A stretch of DNA of 64,000 bases from an uncultured Prevotellaceae bacterium (GCA_900318555.1 ONKX01000001.1:50815-114814), one strand, 5' to 3'. Shown: positions 18,204 to 26,100, numbered from the stretch's first letter. Program-made: numbers and translations. The notes: generated by a model not told the origin, from the letters alone.

Positions 18204-18812
18204 ATGATTACTTATCCTACATCGGGCGAGAGCCGTCGCCCTGGCAGAATAGAAGTGGTTTGCGGCTCCATGTTCTCAGGAAAAACGGAAGAACTCATCC
18301 GTCGTTTGCGTCGTGCCCAGTTTGCTAAACAGAAGGTGGAAATCTTCAAACCAGCCATCGACACGCGTTACAGCGACGAAGAGGTGGTGAGTCACGACCA
18401 CAATGCCATACCCTCTACCCCGCTCGACTCGTCGGCAAGCATCCTGCTGCTGTCGTCCGATATTGATGTGGTTGGCATCGACGAAGCACAGTTTTTCGAC
18501 GACGGACTCGTTGACGTTTGCAACCAATTAGCCAATCGTGGCATACGCGTTATCATTGCAGGTCTCGATATGGACTTCCGCGGCATTCCTTTTGGTCCCA
18601 TGCCCGCCCTATGCGCCATTGCTGACGATGTCACGAAGGTTCATGCCATCTGCGTCAAGTGTGGTTCCCTGGCATATGTCAGTCACCGTACTGTCGCGAA
18701 TGACAAGCGTGTACTCTTAGGTGAAACACAAGAATATGAACCGCTTTGTCGCGAGTGTTACCAGCGTGCATTAGAGGAAGATAAAGCCAAAGATAAAAAA
18801 ACATCCCAATAA
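18204..18812 (+). CDS. tdk: Thymidine kinase
   Basis: 202 aa from the ATG at 18204; the longer upstream frame overlaps rsmI and the promoter and is not used. P-loop [11 protein letters not shown] (~16-26), DEAQFFDDG (catalytic Asp-Glu and Walker-B-like), a lasso region with [14 protein letters not shown], and a zinc site CVKC...CREC. It phosphorylates thymidine for salvage to dTMP. It is a type II (TK1-like) enzyme of usual length and is divergent from rsmI. Confidence 0.95.
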   Translation: MITYPTSGESRRPGRIEVVCGSMFSGKTEELIRRLRRAQFAKQKVEIFKPAIDTRYSDEEVVSHDHNAIPSTPLDSSASILLLSSDIDVVGIDEAQFFDDGLVDVCNQLANRGIRVIIAGLDMDFRGIPFGPMPALCAIADDVTKVHAICVKCGSLAYVSHRTVANDKRVLLGETQEYEPLCRECYQRALEEDKAKDKKTSQ

Positions 18813-18813
18813 A

Positions 18814-18845
18814 TTTGGCTGTTTCATCAAAAAGTTGTACCTTTG
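18814..18845 (+). promoter_or_regulatory. Promoter of tRNA-Lys
   Basis: TTTG (18814-18817), a 20-nt spacer and TACCTTTG (18838-18845), a perfect consensus promoter placed directly after the tdk stop. Confidence 0.85.
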
Positions 18846-18870
18846 CACCCGCTTTCAAGCAAAAAAGGTA

Positions 18871-18943
18871 GATCCGTTAGCTCAGTTGGTAGAGCACAAC
18901 ACTTTTAATGTTGGGGTCTTGGGTTCGAGCCCCAAACGGATCA
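18871..18943 (+). tRNA. tRNA-Lys (anticodon TTT)
   Basis: 73 nt cloverleaf. Acceptor GATCCGT pairs with ACGGATC, anticodon stem CAACA/TGTTG with loop CTTTTAA (anticodon 18904-18906), T-arm with GGTTCGAGCC. Discriminator A at 18943; CCA is not encoded. Its 3' end is the integration target of the element that follows and is kept intact by the attL sequence. Confidence 0.96.
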
Positions 18944-18944
18944 C
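18931..18944. repeat. attL core (14 bp)
   Basis: CCCAAACGGATCAC, formed by the last 13 bases of tRNA-Lys plus one flanking base, identical to 42516-42529. Confidence 0.85.
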
Positions 18945-18960
18945 TAAGGATGGAGAGCAA

Positions 18961-18989
18961 AAAGGAGCTGAAAGATTGCTCCTTTCTCC
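18961..18989 (+). terminator. Terminator after tRNA-Lys, supplied by the element
   Basis: AAAGGAGC and GCTCCTTT form an 8-bp stem with a 9-nt loop, followed by TTTCTCC, 18 bp after the tRNA. It would stop tRNA transcription entering the element. Confidence 0.5.
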
Positions 18990-19060
18990 TAAACCCTTAA
19001 AAATCAATGGATTTCACTTCTTTTATTTGGTGAAAATTAAGTTTTCCATCAAGTACAAAA

Positions 19061-19163
19061 GTTATCAAAAGTTATCAAAAAAAGGCATTTTTTGTCATTC
19101 CTATGCCCAACTTTTGCACCACGCGCAAAGTCAGAAATAGGAAATGGTGCAAAATGGTGCAAA
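19061..19163. repeat. Two pairs of tandem 10-mers near attL (candidate integrase arm sites)
   Basis: GTTATCAAAA is repeated at 19061-19070 and 19071-19080. ATGGTGCAAA is repeated at 19144-19153 and 19154-19163. Tandem direct repeats between an att core and an integrase gene are typical of arm-type binding sites. The second pair overlaps possible integrase start codons, which would allow autoregulation. Confidence 0.4.
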
Positions 19164-20368
19164 AAAGTGAAATTCGTATGATGAACAGATTGTTAAAAAA
19201 CCAAGTTCCAGAAGTGAGGGCAATTTTCGACCGCCACCACCGAACAGTTTCAGGAAAGAAAAACGGCAAGGTCATTCACGACAATTCCGTTAAAGCCTCC
19301 GTAGTCATTGAAGTGTATCATCAAGGAAAAAGGGCTTATTTCAATACCGGGGTAAAAATCACGGCTAACCAATGGAATGATGGCATCGTCATCAGAAGCA
19401 ATGACTGCATGAATATGAATGCCGCCATTGATTCCGTGAAAAAAAGCATCAATGACTATGTTGCAGACTGCATCAAGTTCAACAACCCTTTTTCCCTTGA
19501 CGGATTGAAAAAGGCCATGGAGATTAATGCAGCGTTTTCCAGTGGCTCTTTCCTTGATTTCTTCTACAACAGAATATTTGAGAAGCCCATATCCCCAGGA
19601 ACCAGAAAAGGATATATCTCAGTTTACAACAACTTATGCAAATGGGGAGTGATACAAAGATTCTCCGACATTACCAAGGGCAACTGCAAAAAATGGATGG
19701 ATGAAGCCTGCAACAAAGCGCGTAAAGATAAATTCGCGTATAATAACATCAAATGCCTGAGAAGCATTATTTCCGATGCAAAAGACTTTGGGATGATTAG
19801 AGAAAATCCATTTGACGAAATGGAGATCAAACGAGACCGCTCAATCAAGCACGAATTTCTAACCGCCGACGAACTTGAAAAATTCCTCGCAGTAGAATTA
19901 GACGAAGAAACGCTCTGCAAATCACGAGACCTTTTCCGATTCATGTGCTATACTGGAATGAGCTTTACCGATGCAATGTCTTTCGACTTCGACACGACTT
20001 CAACCGATAACGGCAAATACCGTTATATCGCCAAACGAAAGAAGACTGGAGAGGAATTCAGAATAACATTGCTGAAGCCAGCTATGGCGGTTCTGGAGAA
20101 ATACGGCTATCATGTGCCTAAAATCGACCAACACGTTCATAACAGGAATCTGCGTACCATCTGCCAACGCGCAGGAATCAAGAAGCATATAACAAGCCAT
20201 TCAAGCAGGGTGACATGGGCTTCGACTATTGCTTTGGGGAACAATTTGCCTGCTGCTATTATTGCCGTGACAATGGGGCATAGCAACACAAGGCAAACAG
20301 AGTATTATGCCAAACTTCAGCAAACAACCGTTGACAAAGCTATGGATGCGCTCGATGAACTTCTATAA
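19154..20368 (+). CDS. Tyrosine recombinase (integrase)
   Basis: 404 aa from the ATG at 19154; other in-frame starts are 19103, 19178 and 19181. N-terminal arm-binding domain, a SAM-like core-binding region (~100-190) and a catalytic domain with HSSR (H-x-x-R), MGHSNTRQTEYYAKL (His and nucleophile Tyr). Where most tyrosine recombinases have the first catalytic Arg, this protein has CYTGMSFTDAMSF, i.e. Ser, as in the Bacteroides CTnDOT integrase. It is expected to catalyse integration at the adjacent tRNA-Lys and, with the excisionase, excision. Confidence 0.92.
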   Translation: MVQKSEIRMMNRLLKNQVPEVRAIFDRHHRTVSGKKNGKVIHDNSVKASVVIEVYHQGKRAYFNTGVKITANQWNDGIVIRSNDCMNMNAAIDSVKKSINDYVADCIKFNNPFSLDGLKKAMEINAAFSSGSFLDFFYNRIFEKPISPGTRKGYISVYNNLCKWGVIQRFSDITKGNCKKWMDEACNKARKDKFAYNNIKCLRSIISDAKDFGMIRENPFDEMEIKRDRSIKHEFLTADELEKFLAVELDEETLCKSRDLFRFMCYTGMSFTDAMSFDFDTTSTDNGKYRYIAKRKKTGEEFRITLLKPAMAVLEKYGYHVPKIDQHVHNRNLRTICQRAGIKKHITSHSSRVTWASTIALGNNLPAAIIAVTMGHSNTRQTEYYAKLQQTTVDKAMDALDELL

Positions 20369-20419
20369 ATATCCATAATACATCAGAGCAACTTTTATTG
20401 AGGAACAAACTAAGAACAT

Positions 20420-20458
20420 GAGGATGGGGTCACATCAAATAAGCCCATCCTCTTTTTT
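20420..20458 (+). terminator. Integrase terminator
   Basis: GAGGATGGG and CCCATCCTC form a 9-bp stem followed by six T, 51 bp after the integrase stop. It overlaps the stop codon of the convergent lipoprotein gene. Confidence 0.85.
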
Positions 20459-20927
20459 ATTGCAGGCGCATGAACTTATATCCAATGTCGCCATTCTTCA
20501 ATTGCAGATCGTTATTGGTGATGAACGTCACTTCAAAAGGAAAATCCGTACCAGAGTTATTGTAAACCCTCAAAGGCTTTGGCTTGTCACTATTCCATTC
20601 CCAATTTGTAATCTCCGGGAAATCAATGGAGAGGTCGAATGTGGCATCAGAGCCAAAGCCGACTTCAACTTTTTCCACGCTTTTGCCAGTAACCTTACAA
20701 GTGCCACCGCTATTGAAAGTCAGCGTGAGGTCGCCATATACCTTTTCCCAATGGTCTTCGTAGGCATAGCCTAATCCCGTCCATACCTTCCACACCTCAG
20801 TAACCTGCCATTTGCCTATAATCAACTGCGTCCTCTGATCTGGTGGGGTTGTAACTTCATCGTCGCCGTCGCTTCCACATGAAGCGAAAAGCATTGGCAG
20901 TAATGCCAGAAACAATAACTTTCTCAT
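20457..20927 (-). CDS. Lipocalin-like lipoprotein (element cargo)
   Basis: 156 aa from the ATG at 20927. Lipobox FASC (residues ~14-17), a short Asp/Thr-rich linker, then IIGKWQVTEVW, the typical opening of small Bacteroidetes lipocalin-like lipoproteins. The rest is beta-rich with FNSGGTCKVTG. Probably anchored in the outer membrane. It is convergent with the integrase, an accessory position at the element end, so it may be a lysogenic-conversion-type surface gene; that role is inferred. Confidence 0.7.
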   Translation of the reverse strand: MRKLLFLALLPMLFASCGSDGDDEVTTPPDQRTQLIIGKWQVTEVWKVWTGLGYAYEDHWEKVYGDLTLTFNSGGTCKVTGKSVEKVEVGFGSDATFDLSIDFPEITNWEWNSDKPKPLRVYNNSGTDFPFEVTFITNNDLQLKNGDIGYKFMRLQ

Positions 20928-20980
20928 AATATTTCTATCTGTTAATGATTTATTCATTCACCATTAAGCCCCATAAACAC

Positions 20981-21145
20981 AAAAAGGGCGCAGACATTTC
21001 CGCGCCGTTCCAAGTTCACCACAAACTCCACGATATACGGAAACGCTGCACCCTAAAGCGCATACGCTCCTATCGTGGTTTGGCTCGCTCTATCTGAGGT
21101 GGTGATTCGGAACGGCTGAGCCTCTAACCTGGCATATACCAGGAA
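20981..21145 (-). ncRNA. Structured RNA candidate, about 165 nt, with nested long-range helices and terminator
   Basis: Minus strand. A promoter (-7 at 21152-21159) precedes it. Helices: 5' hairpin CCTGG/CCAGG (21128-21143); P1 GGAACGGC/GCCGTTCC pairing 21109-21116 with 21004-21011; P2 GTGGTGA/TCACCAC pairing 21099-21105 with 21016-21022; P3 ATCGTGG/CCACGAT pairing 21072-21078 with 21028-21034. It ends in a GGCGC/GCGCC hairpin (20987-21006) plus five T. The 3' strand of P1 overlaps the terminator stem by three bases, so the two folds compete. No ORF of note. Not recognised as a known family; role unknown. Confidence 0.65.
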
Positions 21146-21151
21146 CCGCTG

Positions 21152-21182
21152 CAAAGATACGAATAAATCTGCAAATAACAAC
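21152..21182 (-). promoter_or_regulatory. Promoter of the structured RNA
   Basis: Minus-strand TATCTTTG (21152-21159) with GTTG (21179-21182) 19 nt upstream, one mismatch from TTTG. Confidence 0.6.
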
Positions 21183-21547
21183 AACAGAAAGCATAGTTTG
21201 AGAAAAGTTTTCTGAATTCCTTACAAAATCATGCAGCTCTGCAAATGATAGTGAATGTAGCGTTACGCACGTACCTTAATATATATAAGTCAGCTGCTCC
21301 AATCCAGAATTTCCATTCAAAAATACTCTGAGAAATGGCTTAGATTTCTCGTCTAAAACGATTATGAATAATTGATTAACTGCCTATTACGCAACGATTT
21401 CCAGAATTTGAGCGATAACATTTGATAGGAGTTGATAGACGGTGATAATGTTAAGATTTTTTAATACTCAAAAATTGAACGATTTTTTATGTTTTGCTTG
21501 TTTTGTTCGACAAAAACCTCTAAATTTGTCGTAAAAATCAGCAGAAT
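21183..21547. other. Gene-free A/T-rich stretch upstream of the excisionase
   Basis: No convincing ORF. Several short AT-rich inverted segments, including CGTTACGCACGTACC near 21260, and a long A/T run before 21548. It probably holds the promoter and binding sites of the excisionase/replication operon. No -7 consensus was found at good spacing. Confidence 0.35.
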
Positions 21548-21841
21548 ATGAAGAAAGAAAAAACAATGGTTGTGACTCTGAGCACCGATGAACTCTCAGA
21601 GATTGTCAAAAAATCAGTAAGTGAGGCTCTGGATGCGCATTCAAGAAAAAACGCCTCCATGCCTACGGATTCTAACGAGGATTTTCTGACTCCGGCTGAA
21701 GCCGCTAAAATTCTCCACGTAAGCAAAAGCACGGTATTCAACTATGAGAAAAGAGGCTGGCTGCAACGACGGAAAATAGGGTTGAAGATTTTCTTCACGC
21801 ATGAATCCGTGAATGCTATCCTAAATAGTGGCAATAGTTGA
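21548..21841 (+). CDS. Excisionase-family helix-turn-helix protein
   Basis: 97 aa. The C-terminal half is a MerR-like/HTH_17 DNA-binding domain: DFLTPAEAAKILHVSKSTVFNYEKRGWLQRRKIGLKIFFTHE. This is the excisionase fold that bends DNA at att sites. The N-terminal half is charged and helical. It is encoded just ahead of the replication genes and about 1.2 kb from the integrase, so a role in excision and/or control of the replication operon is likely. Confidence 0.8.
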   Translation: MKKEKTMVVTLSTDELSEIVKKSVSEALDAHSRKNASMPTDSNEDFLTPAEAAKILHVSKSTVFNYEKRGWLQRRKIGLKIFFTHESVNAILNSGNS

Positions 21842-21892
21842 TCCATTAGAATAGTGTTGAGAAAGGTCTAACATGAATAAAAGGAAAGAAAA

Positions 21893-22867
21893 ATGAGTAA
21901 AGGCTTTATCCAAATAGACCGCGAAATGCTGAATGACCCCTTATATAATGAGGGCAAATTCGACCATATCCGCGCTCTTCTTGACCTGCTATTCTTGGCA
22001 TCATATAAGGAGCGAACTATCGCCATCCGAGGTAATAAAGTCAAAGTTGGCAAAGGTCAGGTAGCTGAATCTGAGGAAAGTCTGGCACGGCGTTGGCAAT
22101 GGAGTAGGAACACCGTAAGGAAGTTCCTTTCTGCATTGGAAAATGACGGTATTATTGAACAACAGAAAAGCCGTTTAATTACGTTGATTACAATAAAGAA
22201 ATACCTAATCATTGAACAACAAAATGAACAACAGAATGAACATCAGATTGCACAACAGAATGAACAACAGAATGAACAACCCTATAATAATATAAATAAT
22301 AATATAAATAAAGAAAATAAAGAAAATTTCTCTACTGAGAGTGTCGCCAAAAAATTCGCCGACATAGAAAAGAATTTTTCAGAGAAAATTTCTGCCCTTG
22401 AAGAATCCTACGAGAATAAACTGAAGGAACTGCAAGATCAGTTGTCAACAAAATCTTCCAGAAAAACGAAGACGAATTCATCTGGAGAAAATTCAGTTGC
22501 CAATTCGAGTTTGGCGAAAATGGCCAAAGAAGTTATCTGCGAATTCTTCAAGGAGAGCTTTGGGGAGCCGATGTACTGGTCTGGTAAAGAAGCAGGATTA
22601 ACTACCCAGTTGCTCAATAAGATTAAATTTAGCCTCAAACAAAAAGAACTCTCTGATAGCGACGAGGATATAATTAATGCCCTAAGAACCTTCTTGAAAA
22701 ATTCTATTGATGACGAGTGGATAAAGAATAATTTCTCGCTTACGCTACTCAATACGAAATATAATGATATTGTGGTCAGCAGGAAAGGAAAACTTAGCGG
22801 AATGAAAGTGGGTGTAATCATTACAGATGATTTGAGCGAAAACTTTAAGGATGAAAAAGGATGGTAA
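21893..22867 (+). CDS. Phage-type replication initiation protein (lambda-O/DnaD-like organisation)
   Basis: 324 aa. N-terminal winged-helix domain (~1-105; IDREMLNDPLYNEGKF, LARRWQWSRNTVRKFLSALENDGII) as in phage replisome organisers. A repeat of EQQN units follows (~108-131), then a coiled coil (~150-185) and a C-terminal helical domain (~205-300). The protein should bind the origin and recruit the helicase loader encoded 3 bp downstream. The repeat region at DNA level is a candidate origin (see 22214-22335). Family assignment is by architecture, not by a catalytic motif. Confidence 0.75.
   Translation: MSKGFIQIDREMLNDPLYNEGKFDHIRALLDLLFLASYKERTIAIRGNKVKVGKGQVAESEESLARRWQWSRNTVRKFLSALENDGIIEQQKSRLITLITIKKYLIIEQQNEQQNEHQIAQQNEQQNEQPYNNINNNINKENKENFSTESVAKKFADIEKNFSEKISALEESYENKLKELQDQLSTKSSRKTKTNSSGENSVANSSLAKMAKEVICEFFKESFGEPMYWSGKEAGLTTQLLNKIKFSLKQKELSDSDEDIINALRTFLKNSIDDEWIKNNFSLTLLNTKYNDIVVSRKGKLSGMKVGVIITDDLSENFKDEKGW
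22214..22335. repeat. Candidate replication origin: 12-bp repeats and AT-rich tract inside the initiator gene
   Basis: Six 12-bp units of the type GAACAACAGAAT run from 22214 to 22285 (two exact copies, the others with a few changes). They are followed immediately by about 50 bp of nearly pure A/T (from 22286). Iterons plus an unwinding tract inside an initiator gene is the lambda-type layout. The repeats also encode EQQN, so selection could act on the protein instead. Confidence 0.55.
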
Positions 22868-22870
22868 GAT

Positions 22871-23425
22871 ATGGAAAATATATTTGAAAAAATAGCAAAG
22901 CCAACAATAACTCATTTCCGGATTGATGATGCAGAAGACCTTCTGAAACGAGGTCTGAAGCATTTTATCGGCGATGATTATAAATGGCTACCAGAATACA
23001 ATGAAATCGTAGAATGGTTGTCCGACAATAAAGGCAAAGGTCTGCTTTGCATGGGAAATTGTGGCAGGGGAAAGACTGTTATCTGCCTTAATATTCTCAG
23101 TGCTGTTTTCCAGTATGTGCTGAGCCAGAACTACAACATCTACGACTCAGTAGAATTGGGCGATAAGATTGAAGATATTAAATCCTTTGGCTGCAATATT
23201 ATGATTGATGATATAGGTCTTGAACAGGAATTCTCCAGATATGGAGAGAAACATATTGCATTCAGCGAGATTGTAGACATTGCGGAAAAGAAAGGTCTTC
23301 TGCTTGTGATCACAACAAATCTCAACCCAAAGCAATTAAAATCAAAGTACGGAGAAAGGACTTTGGATAGGCTCAAATCGATTACTAAATGCGTAGTATT
23401 CAAAGGTAATTCGTTGCGGGGATGA
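22871..23425 (+). CDS. DnaC-like helicase loader ATPase
   Basis: 184 aa AAA+ protein. Walker A GNCGRGKTVICL (~58-69), Walker B NIMIDDIG (~110-117), sensor I VITTN (~146-150), and an arginine-finger-like GERTLDRLKS near the C-terminus. Length and layout match phage and mobile-element DnaC/IstB-type loaders, and the location directly after an initiator gene argues for helicase loading rather than transposition. It should deliver host DnaB to the element origin. Its stop overlaps the next gene's ATG (ATGA). Confidence 0.85.
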   Translation: MENIFEKIAKPTITHFRIDDAEDLLKRGLKHFIGDDYKWLPEYNEIVEWLSDNKGKGLLCMGNCGRGKTVICLNILSAVFQYVLSQNYNIYDSVELGDKIEDIKSFGCNIMIDDIGLEQEFSRYGEKHIAFSEIVDIAEKKGLLLVITTNLNPKQLKSKYGERTLDRLKSITKCVVFKGNSLRG

Positions 23426-23619
23426 AATGTCTGGAATGTCGGTATATGGCTTGTAAGCAATTCTTCTTTAAAACGGAGATATGGACTGGCTTCTGCCTCA
23501 ACCCGAATTCCCCCAGGAGCCGCACCCGCATAAATGGCACAGATGGATGCGAATGCTTTAAGAACGAAAATCACGAAGAAAAAACTGAAATGGATTTGTT
23601 TAACAACATATTAACATAG
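23422..23619 (+). CDS. Small Cys-rich protein, translationally coupled
   Basis: 65 aa. It starts at the ATGA overlap with the helicase-loader stop, a sign of translational coupling. It opens MKCLECRYMAC and later has FC and CEC, enough cysteines for a zinc site. No known family recognised. It probably belongs to the replication operon, which ends at the terminator 23692-23733. Confidence 0.55.
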   Translation: MKCLECRYMACKQFFFKTEIWTGFCLNPNSPRSRTRINGTDGCECFKNENHEEKTEMDLFNNILT

Positions 23620-23691
23620 AATCATTTTTTCTTTCCCACCGATCAGTCGTGAGATTATATCGGTGTATTTTCATAGAATACCTACTTTCGT

Positions 23692-23733
23692 AAGGGGCGT
23701 TGAAGGACGAATGAGCCTTCGATGCCCTTTTTT
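23692..23733 (+). terminator. Terminator of the replication operon
   Basis: GGGCGTTGAAGG and CCTTCGATGCCC form a long stem with a 9-nt loop, followed by six T. Confidence 0.85.
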
Positions 23734-23806
23734 AGCGTTTACACTAATTCTAATTAGAATAACAATAGATATTTTCCCCTAATTCGTGCGGTTTTTGGCA
23801 AAAAGG

Positions 23807-23838
23807 CTTGTTTCTGTAAATTTTCCTTACTATTTTTG
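23807..23838 (+). promoter_or_regulatory. Promoter of the 23880 operon
   Basis: CTTG (23807-23810), a 20-nt spacer, then TATTTTTG (23831-23838), a full -7 and a 3/4 -33 match. The leader is about 35 nt. Confidence 0.65.
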
Positions 23839-23879
23839 CGCCAGAATAAAATTTGTATAACAATTTAAATTATTGAATT

Positions 23880-24089
23880 ATGGCCCAAATGACATTAGAA
23901 GATGCTCAGGCAATGATTAACTCACAACGCGAGGAAATCGAAACTCTCCGCAAGGAGAATGGCGAACTAAAGCAGAGACTTGGCGAAGGTGACAGCGACG
24001 CACAAGTTGAGGCTTATCTTAAAGAAAAGTATGAGCGCGAGAAGCAGCAGCGCGAGAAGCAAGCAACTCTGAAGAAAGAACTGGTTTAA
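23880..24089 (+). CDS. Small coiled-coil protein, unknown
   Basis: 69 aa, almost wholly charged alpha-helix: EEIETLRKENGELKQRLGEG, then a Lys/Glu/Gln-rich tail EKQQREKQATLKK. It starts with its own promoter and is followed 12 bp later by the 213-aa gene. Scaffold or accessory phage proteins can look like this, but no function can be assigned. Confidence 0.6.
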   Translation: MAQMTLEDAQAMINSQREEIETLRKENGELKQRLGEGDSDAQVEAYLKEKYEREKQQREKQATLKKELV

Positions 24090-24101
24090 TCGTTTTGCAC
24101 T

Positions 24102-24743
24102 ATGGAAAAGAATCAAGAGAGAAAAGTACCAGAATACGTCTCATTACATAACGAGGTGCTGAAAATCGGTGGCGACATCAAGAATCATGCCCGTCGTTTT
24201 ATTGAGGCTTATACGGCTCTAAAGTCAATGGCAGATTTAGGCGGTGTTCCTGCTGATCCCAAAGACAGCACAGAGGCATGGCTTTCTGCATTGATAGATG
24301 CGAAGACAACTGAAATAGAGACATTGCCACTCACTCAACCCGACAAAGAAGCAGCCCGCGAGAAATGGGATGCAGTTAGAAGTGAGGCTATGCAATACGT
24401 TTCTGCTATTCAGAATGCCTTAGCCGCCTATCCTCTCCAGTATGTTGATGGCGACGACGGTCTCCAAGTTACGAATATTGATGAACTTACTGAGCTGAAT
24501 TGCCAACACAAAGTGCCAGAGATTTGCCAACGACACTACGATAAATTTATGGCGGTTTACGATGCTTTGGTAGAATTCCGGCATTTTGAAGAGGAAAACT
24601 CTATCTGTCATTTCGCATTATGGGAGCTGCTTCGCAAGGCACGAAACCCGCAGGATTTCGCTTTGGGTTGGGTCAGCGGTGGATTCTCTTCAAAACCCGA
24701 TCAAGTGTACGTGCAGCAAATTCGTGCAGCAGAACAATGGTAG
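24102..24743 (+). CDS. Unknown element protein, 213 aa, all-helical
   Basis: No family recognised. It begins MEKNQERKVPEYVSLHNEVL, is predicted alpha-helical throughout, with an acidic middle (LQYVDGDDGLQVTNIDEL) and a C-terminal segment FALWELLRKARNPQDFALGW. No signal peptide or membrane segment. Second gene of the operon started at 23880. Confidence 0.65.
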   Translation: MEKNQERKVPEYVSLHNEVLKIGGDIKNHARRFIEAYTALKSMADLGGVPADPKDSTEAWLSALIDAKTTEIETLPLTQPDKEAAREKWDAVRSEAMQYVSAIQNALAAYPLQYVDGDDGLQVTNIDELTELNCQHKVPEICQRHYDKFMAVYDALVEFRHFEEENSICHFALWELLRKARNPQDFALGWVSGGFSSKPDQVYVQQIRAAEQW

Positions 24744-24761
24744 AACTAAAACGTTTCGACT

Positions 24762-24929
24762 ATGGGAATTATTGTAGGTGGTAAGAATCCTAAACACATA
24801 AAGTCCGAAGATTTGGGAAAATCCGATGCACGTCAGGTTCTCAGAAATGAGGCCGACAATAATAAGCATGGAGAGGATTATTCTCAACTGGAATTGAAAC
24901 AGACCCTCAACTCCTTGAATCAAAAATGA
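24762..24929 (+). CDS. Small protein, 55 aa, unknown
   Basis: Open frame from ATG 24762 to TGA 24927-24929: MGIIVGGKNPKHIKSEDLGK at the start, hydrophilic remainder ending LKQTLNSLNQK. It lies 18 bp after the previous stop, in the same operon, and 23 bp before a strong terminator, which supports it being translated. No known family. Confidence 0.55.
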   Translation: MGIIVGGKNPKHIKSEDLGKSDARQVLRNEADNNKHGEDYSQLELKQTLNSLNQK

Positions 24930-24951
24930 TAATTATTCCTGCTTCGGATTG

Positions 24952-24986
24952 CGGGGCTGAGAATGATTGAACTCAGCCCCGTTTTT
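24952..24986 (+). terminator. Terminator
   Basis: CGGGGCTGAG and CTCAGCCCCG form a 10-bp G/C-rich stem followed by five T. It ends the 23880-24929 operon. Confidence 0.88.
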
Positions 24987-25018
24987 CTCAGAAACAAAAA
25001 ACTCATATATGACAGTCC

Positions 25019-25303
25019 ATGACAAGAAAGCAAGAAATACTCAGTATGGCGAGTGCTTTTATGAAAGAGAGAAACCCCATCCTAAAGCCTGGCAGAAAAA
25101 TCGTCATTCCCAGACATCATTTTTGTATAGATGAAGAATGGGGAACGGAATATTTCTGTCTGTCATGTGTGAATTTCACCTTAGTCCGGCATGAACTTAT
25201 AAGAACGGCAGAGCACTTCCTTGGCCTCCATTTCTATGGAGTCAAGAAAATCGGCAAAAAGTTCCATATCATGTTTATGCGTGAAGACGGTGAACAACTT
25301 TAA
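25019..25303 (+). CDS. Small unknown protein, paralogue of the 27306 gene
   Basis: 94 aa. Middle segment KIVIPRHHFCIDEEWGTEYF and later AEHFLGLHFYGVKKIGKKFH match the 103-aa protein at 27306-27617 (KIPRQHFCTDESGEEF; MESHFRLRFFGVRII). The shared IPR-x-HFC-x-DE and HF-x-L-x-F-x-GV pattern defines a small duplicated family. No function is known. First gene of a run of tightly spaced genes up to 27783. Confidence 0.6.
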   Translation: MTRKQEILSMASAFMKERNPILKPGRKIVIPRHHFCIDEEWGTEYFCLSCVNFTLVRHELIRTAEHFLGLHFYGVKKIGKKFHIMFMREDGEQL

Positions 25304-25320
25304 CATAAAAAATTACGATT

Positions 25321-25704
25321 ATGAAATTCAAAGAATGTGAGAAAACAAGACGTAAGGGTGCCCAGACGTTCAGTATTCGGGCGACTTTTACACGAGGCGA
25401 TTGCCGTAAGGCAGTCCAAAAAATGTATGAGGCAGATAAGACCTCCCACAAATTCAGCTATTCCCAACCTGAGTTTATCCATGACATCGTATATTATTTG
25501 CCTCTCTCAAAGTGGATGCTCGATGCTTTCCGTAAGCAACTTGGCGAATGGGCGTTTGATATTTGCGTTGCCAATGATTACATCTACACAAACCGTAAAG
25601 AGGATGCCGATAAGCCAAAATATTGGTTCATTGACGAAAGAGTTTTAGACATCAAGCCCGGTCCAAAAGCGAAACGAACAACTCTTCTGATTGATCGTGG
25701 CTAA
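25321..25704 (+). CDS. Unknown protein, 127 aa
   Basis: Begins MKFKECEKTRRKGAQTFSIR, basic N-terminus, Trp/Tyr-rich middle (YYLPLSKWMLDAFRKQLGEW) and a Lys-rich C-terminus. Starts 17 bp after the previous gene. No domain recognised. Phage-structural or DNA-binding roles are both possible from charge alone. Confidence 0.6.
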   Translation: MKFKECEKTRRKGAQTFSIRATFTRGDCRKAVQKMYEADKTSHKFSYSQPEFIHDIVYYLPLSKWMLDAFRKQLGEWAFDICVANDYIYTNRKEDADKPKYWFIDERVLDIKPGPKAKRTTLLIDRG

Positions 25705-25731
25705 ACGTACCACTAACGATTAAAGACGATT

Positions 25732-26079
25732 ATGAAAATGAATGGATATTATACACGTATCAGTGACGGTGTTGTCACTTACTACCCTAAGAGTGATAGA
25801 GATCAGGACTACGATCTCGCGATGGTTACGATTTTTGATACTGATTACCCTATAACCTATGGCATAGACAGCAGCTCAGATCAGATTCTGGTGCAAACGG
25901 TTGTGCTCAAAAATATCCCCGTAGGACTCCATGTCATAGCACCATTTGAAATGCCTACTGGCAACAAGGCTAACGTCATTGAACTTATCAAGGCAATCGG
26001 CAAGGCTGCTATTGCAATCAATGACAAATGCAAGGAGCAGGAGATAGGGTTCTTGCAGTTGTTAGAAGAGCATTTGTAG
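25732..26079 (+). CDS. Unknown protein, 115 aa
   Basis: MKMNGYYTRISDGVVTYYPK at the start (a second ATG two codons in), beta-rich and acidic, ending CKEQEIGFLQLLEEHL. No family recognised. Same operon as its neighbours, 27 bp after the previous stop and 21 bp before the gp10-like gene, a place where phage head-tail connector genes usually sit. Confidence 0.6.
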   Translation: MKMNGYYTRISDGVVTYYPKSDRDQDYDLAMVTIFDTDYPITYGIDSSSDQILVQTVVLKNIPVGLHVIAPFEMPTGNKANVIELIKAIGKAAIAINDKCKEQEIGFLQLLEEHL

Positions 26080-26100
26080 AACCTTCACGAAAGAACGCTC

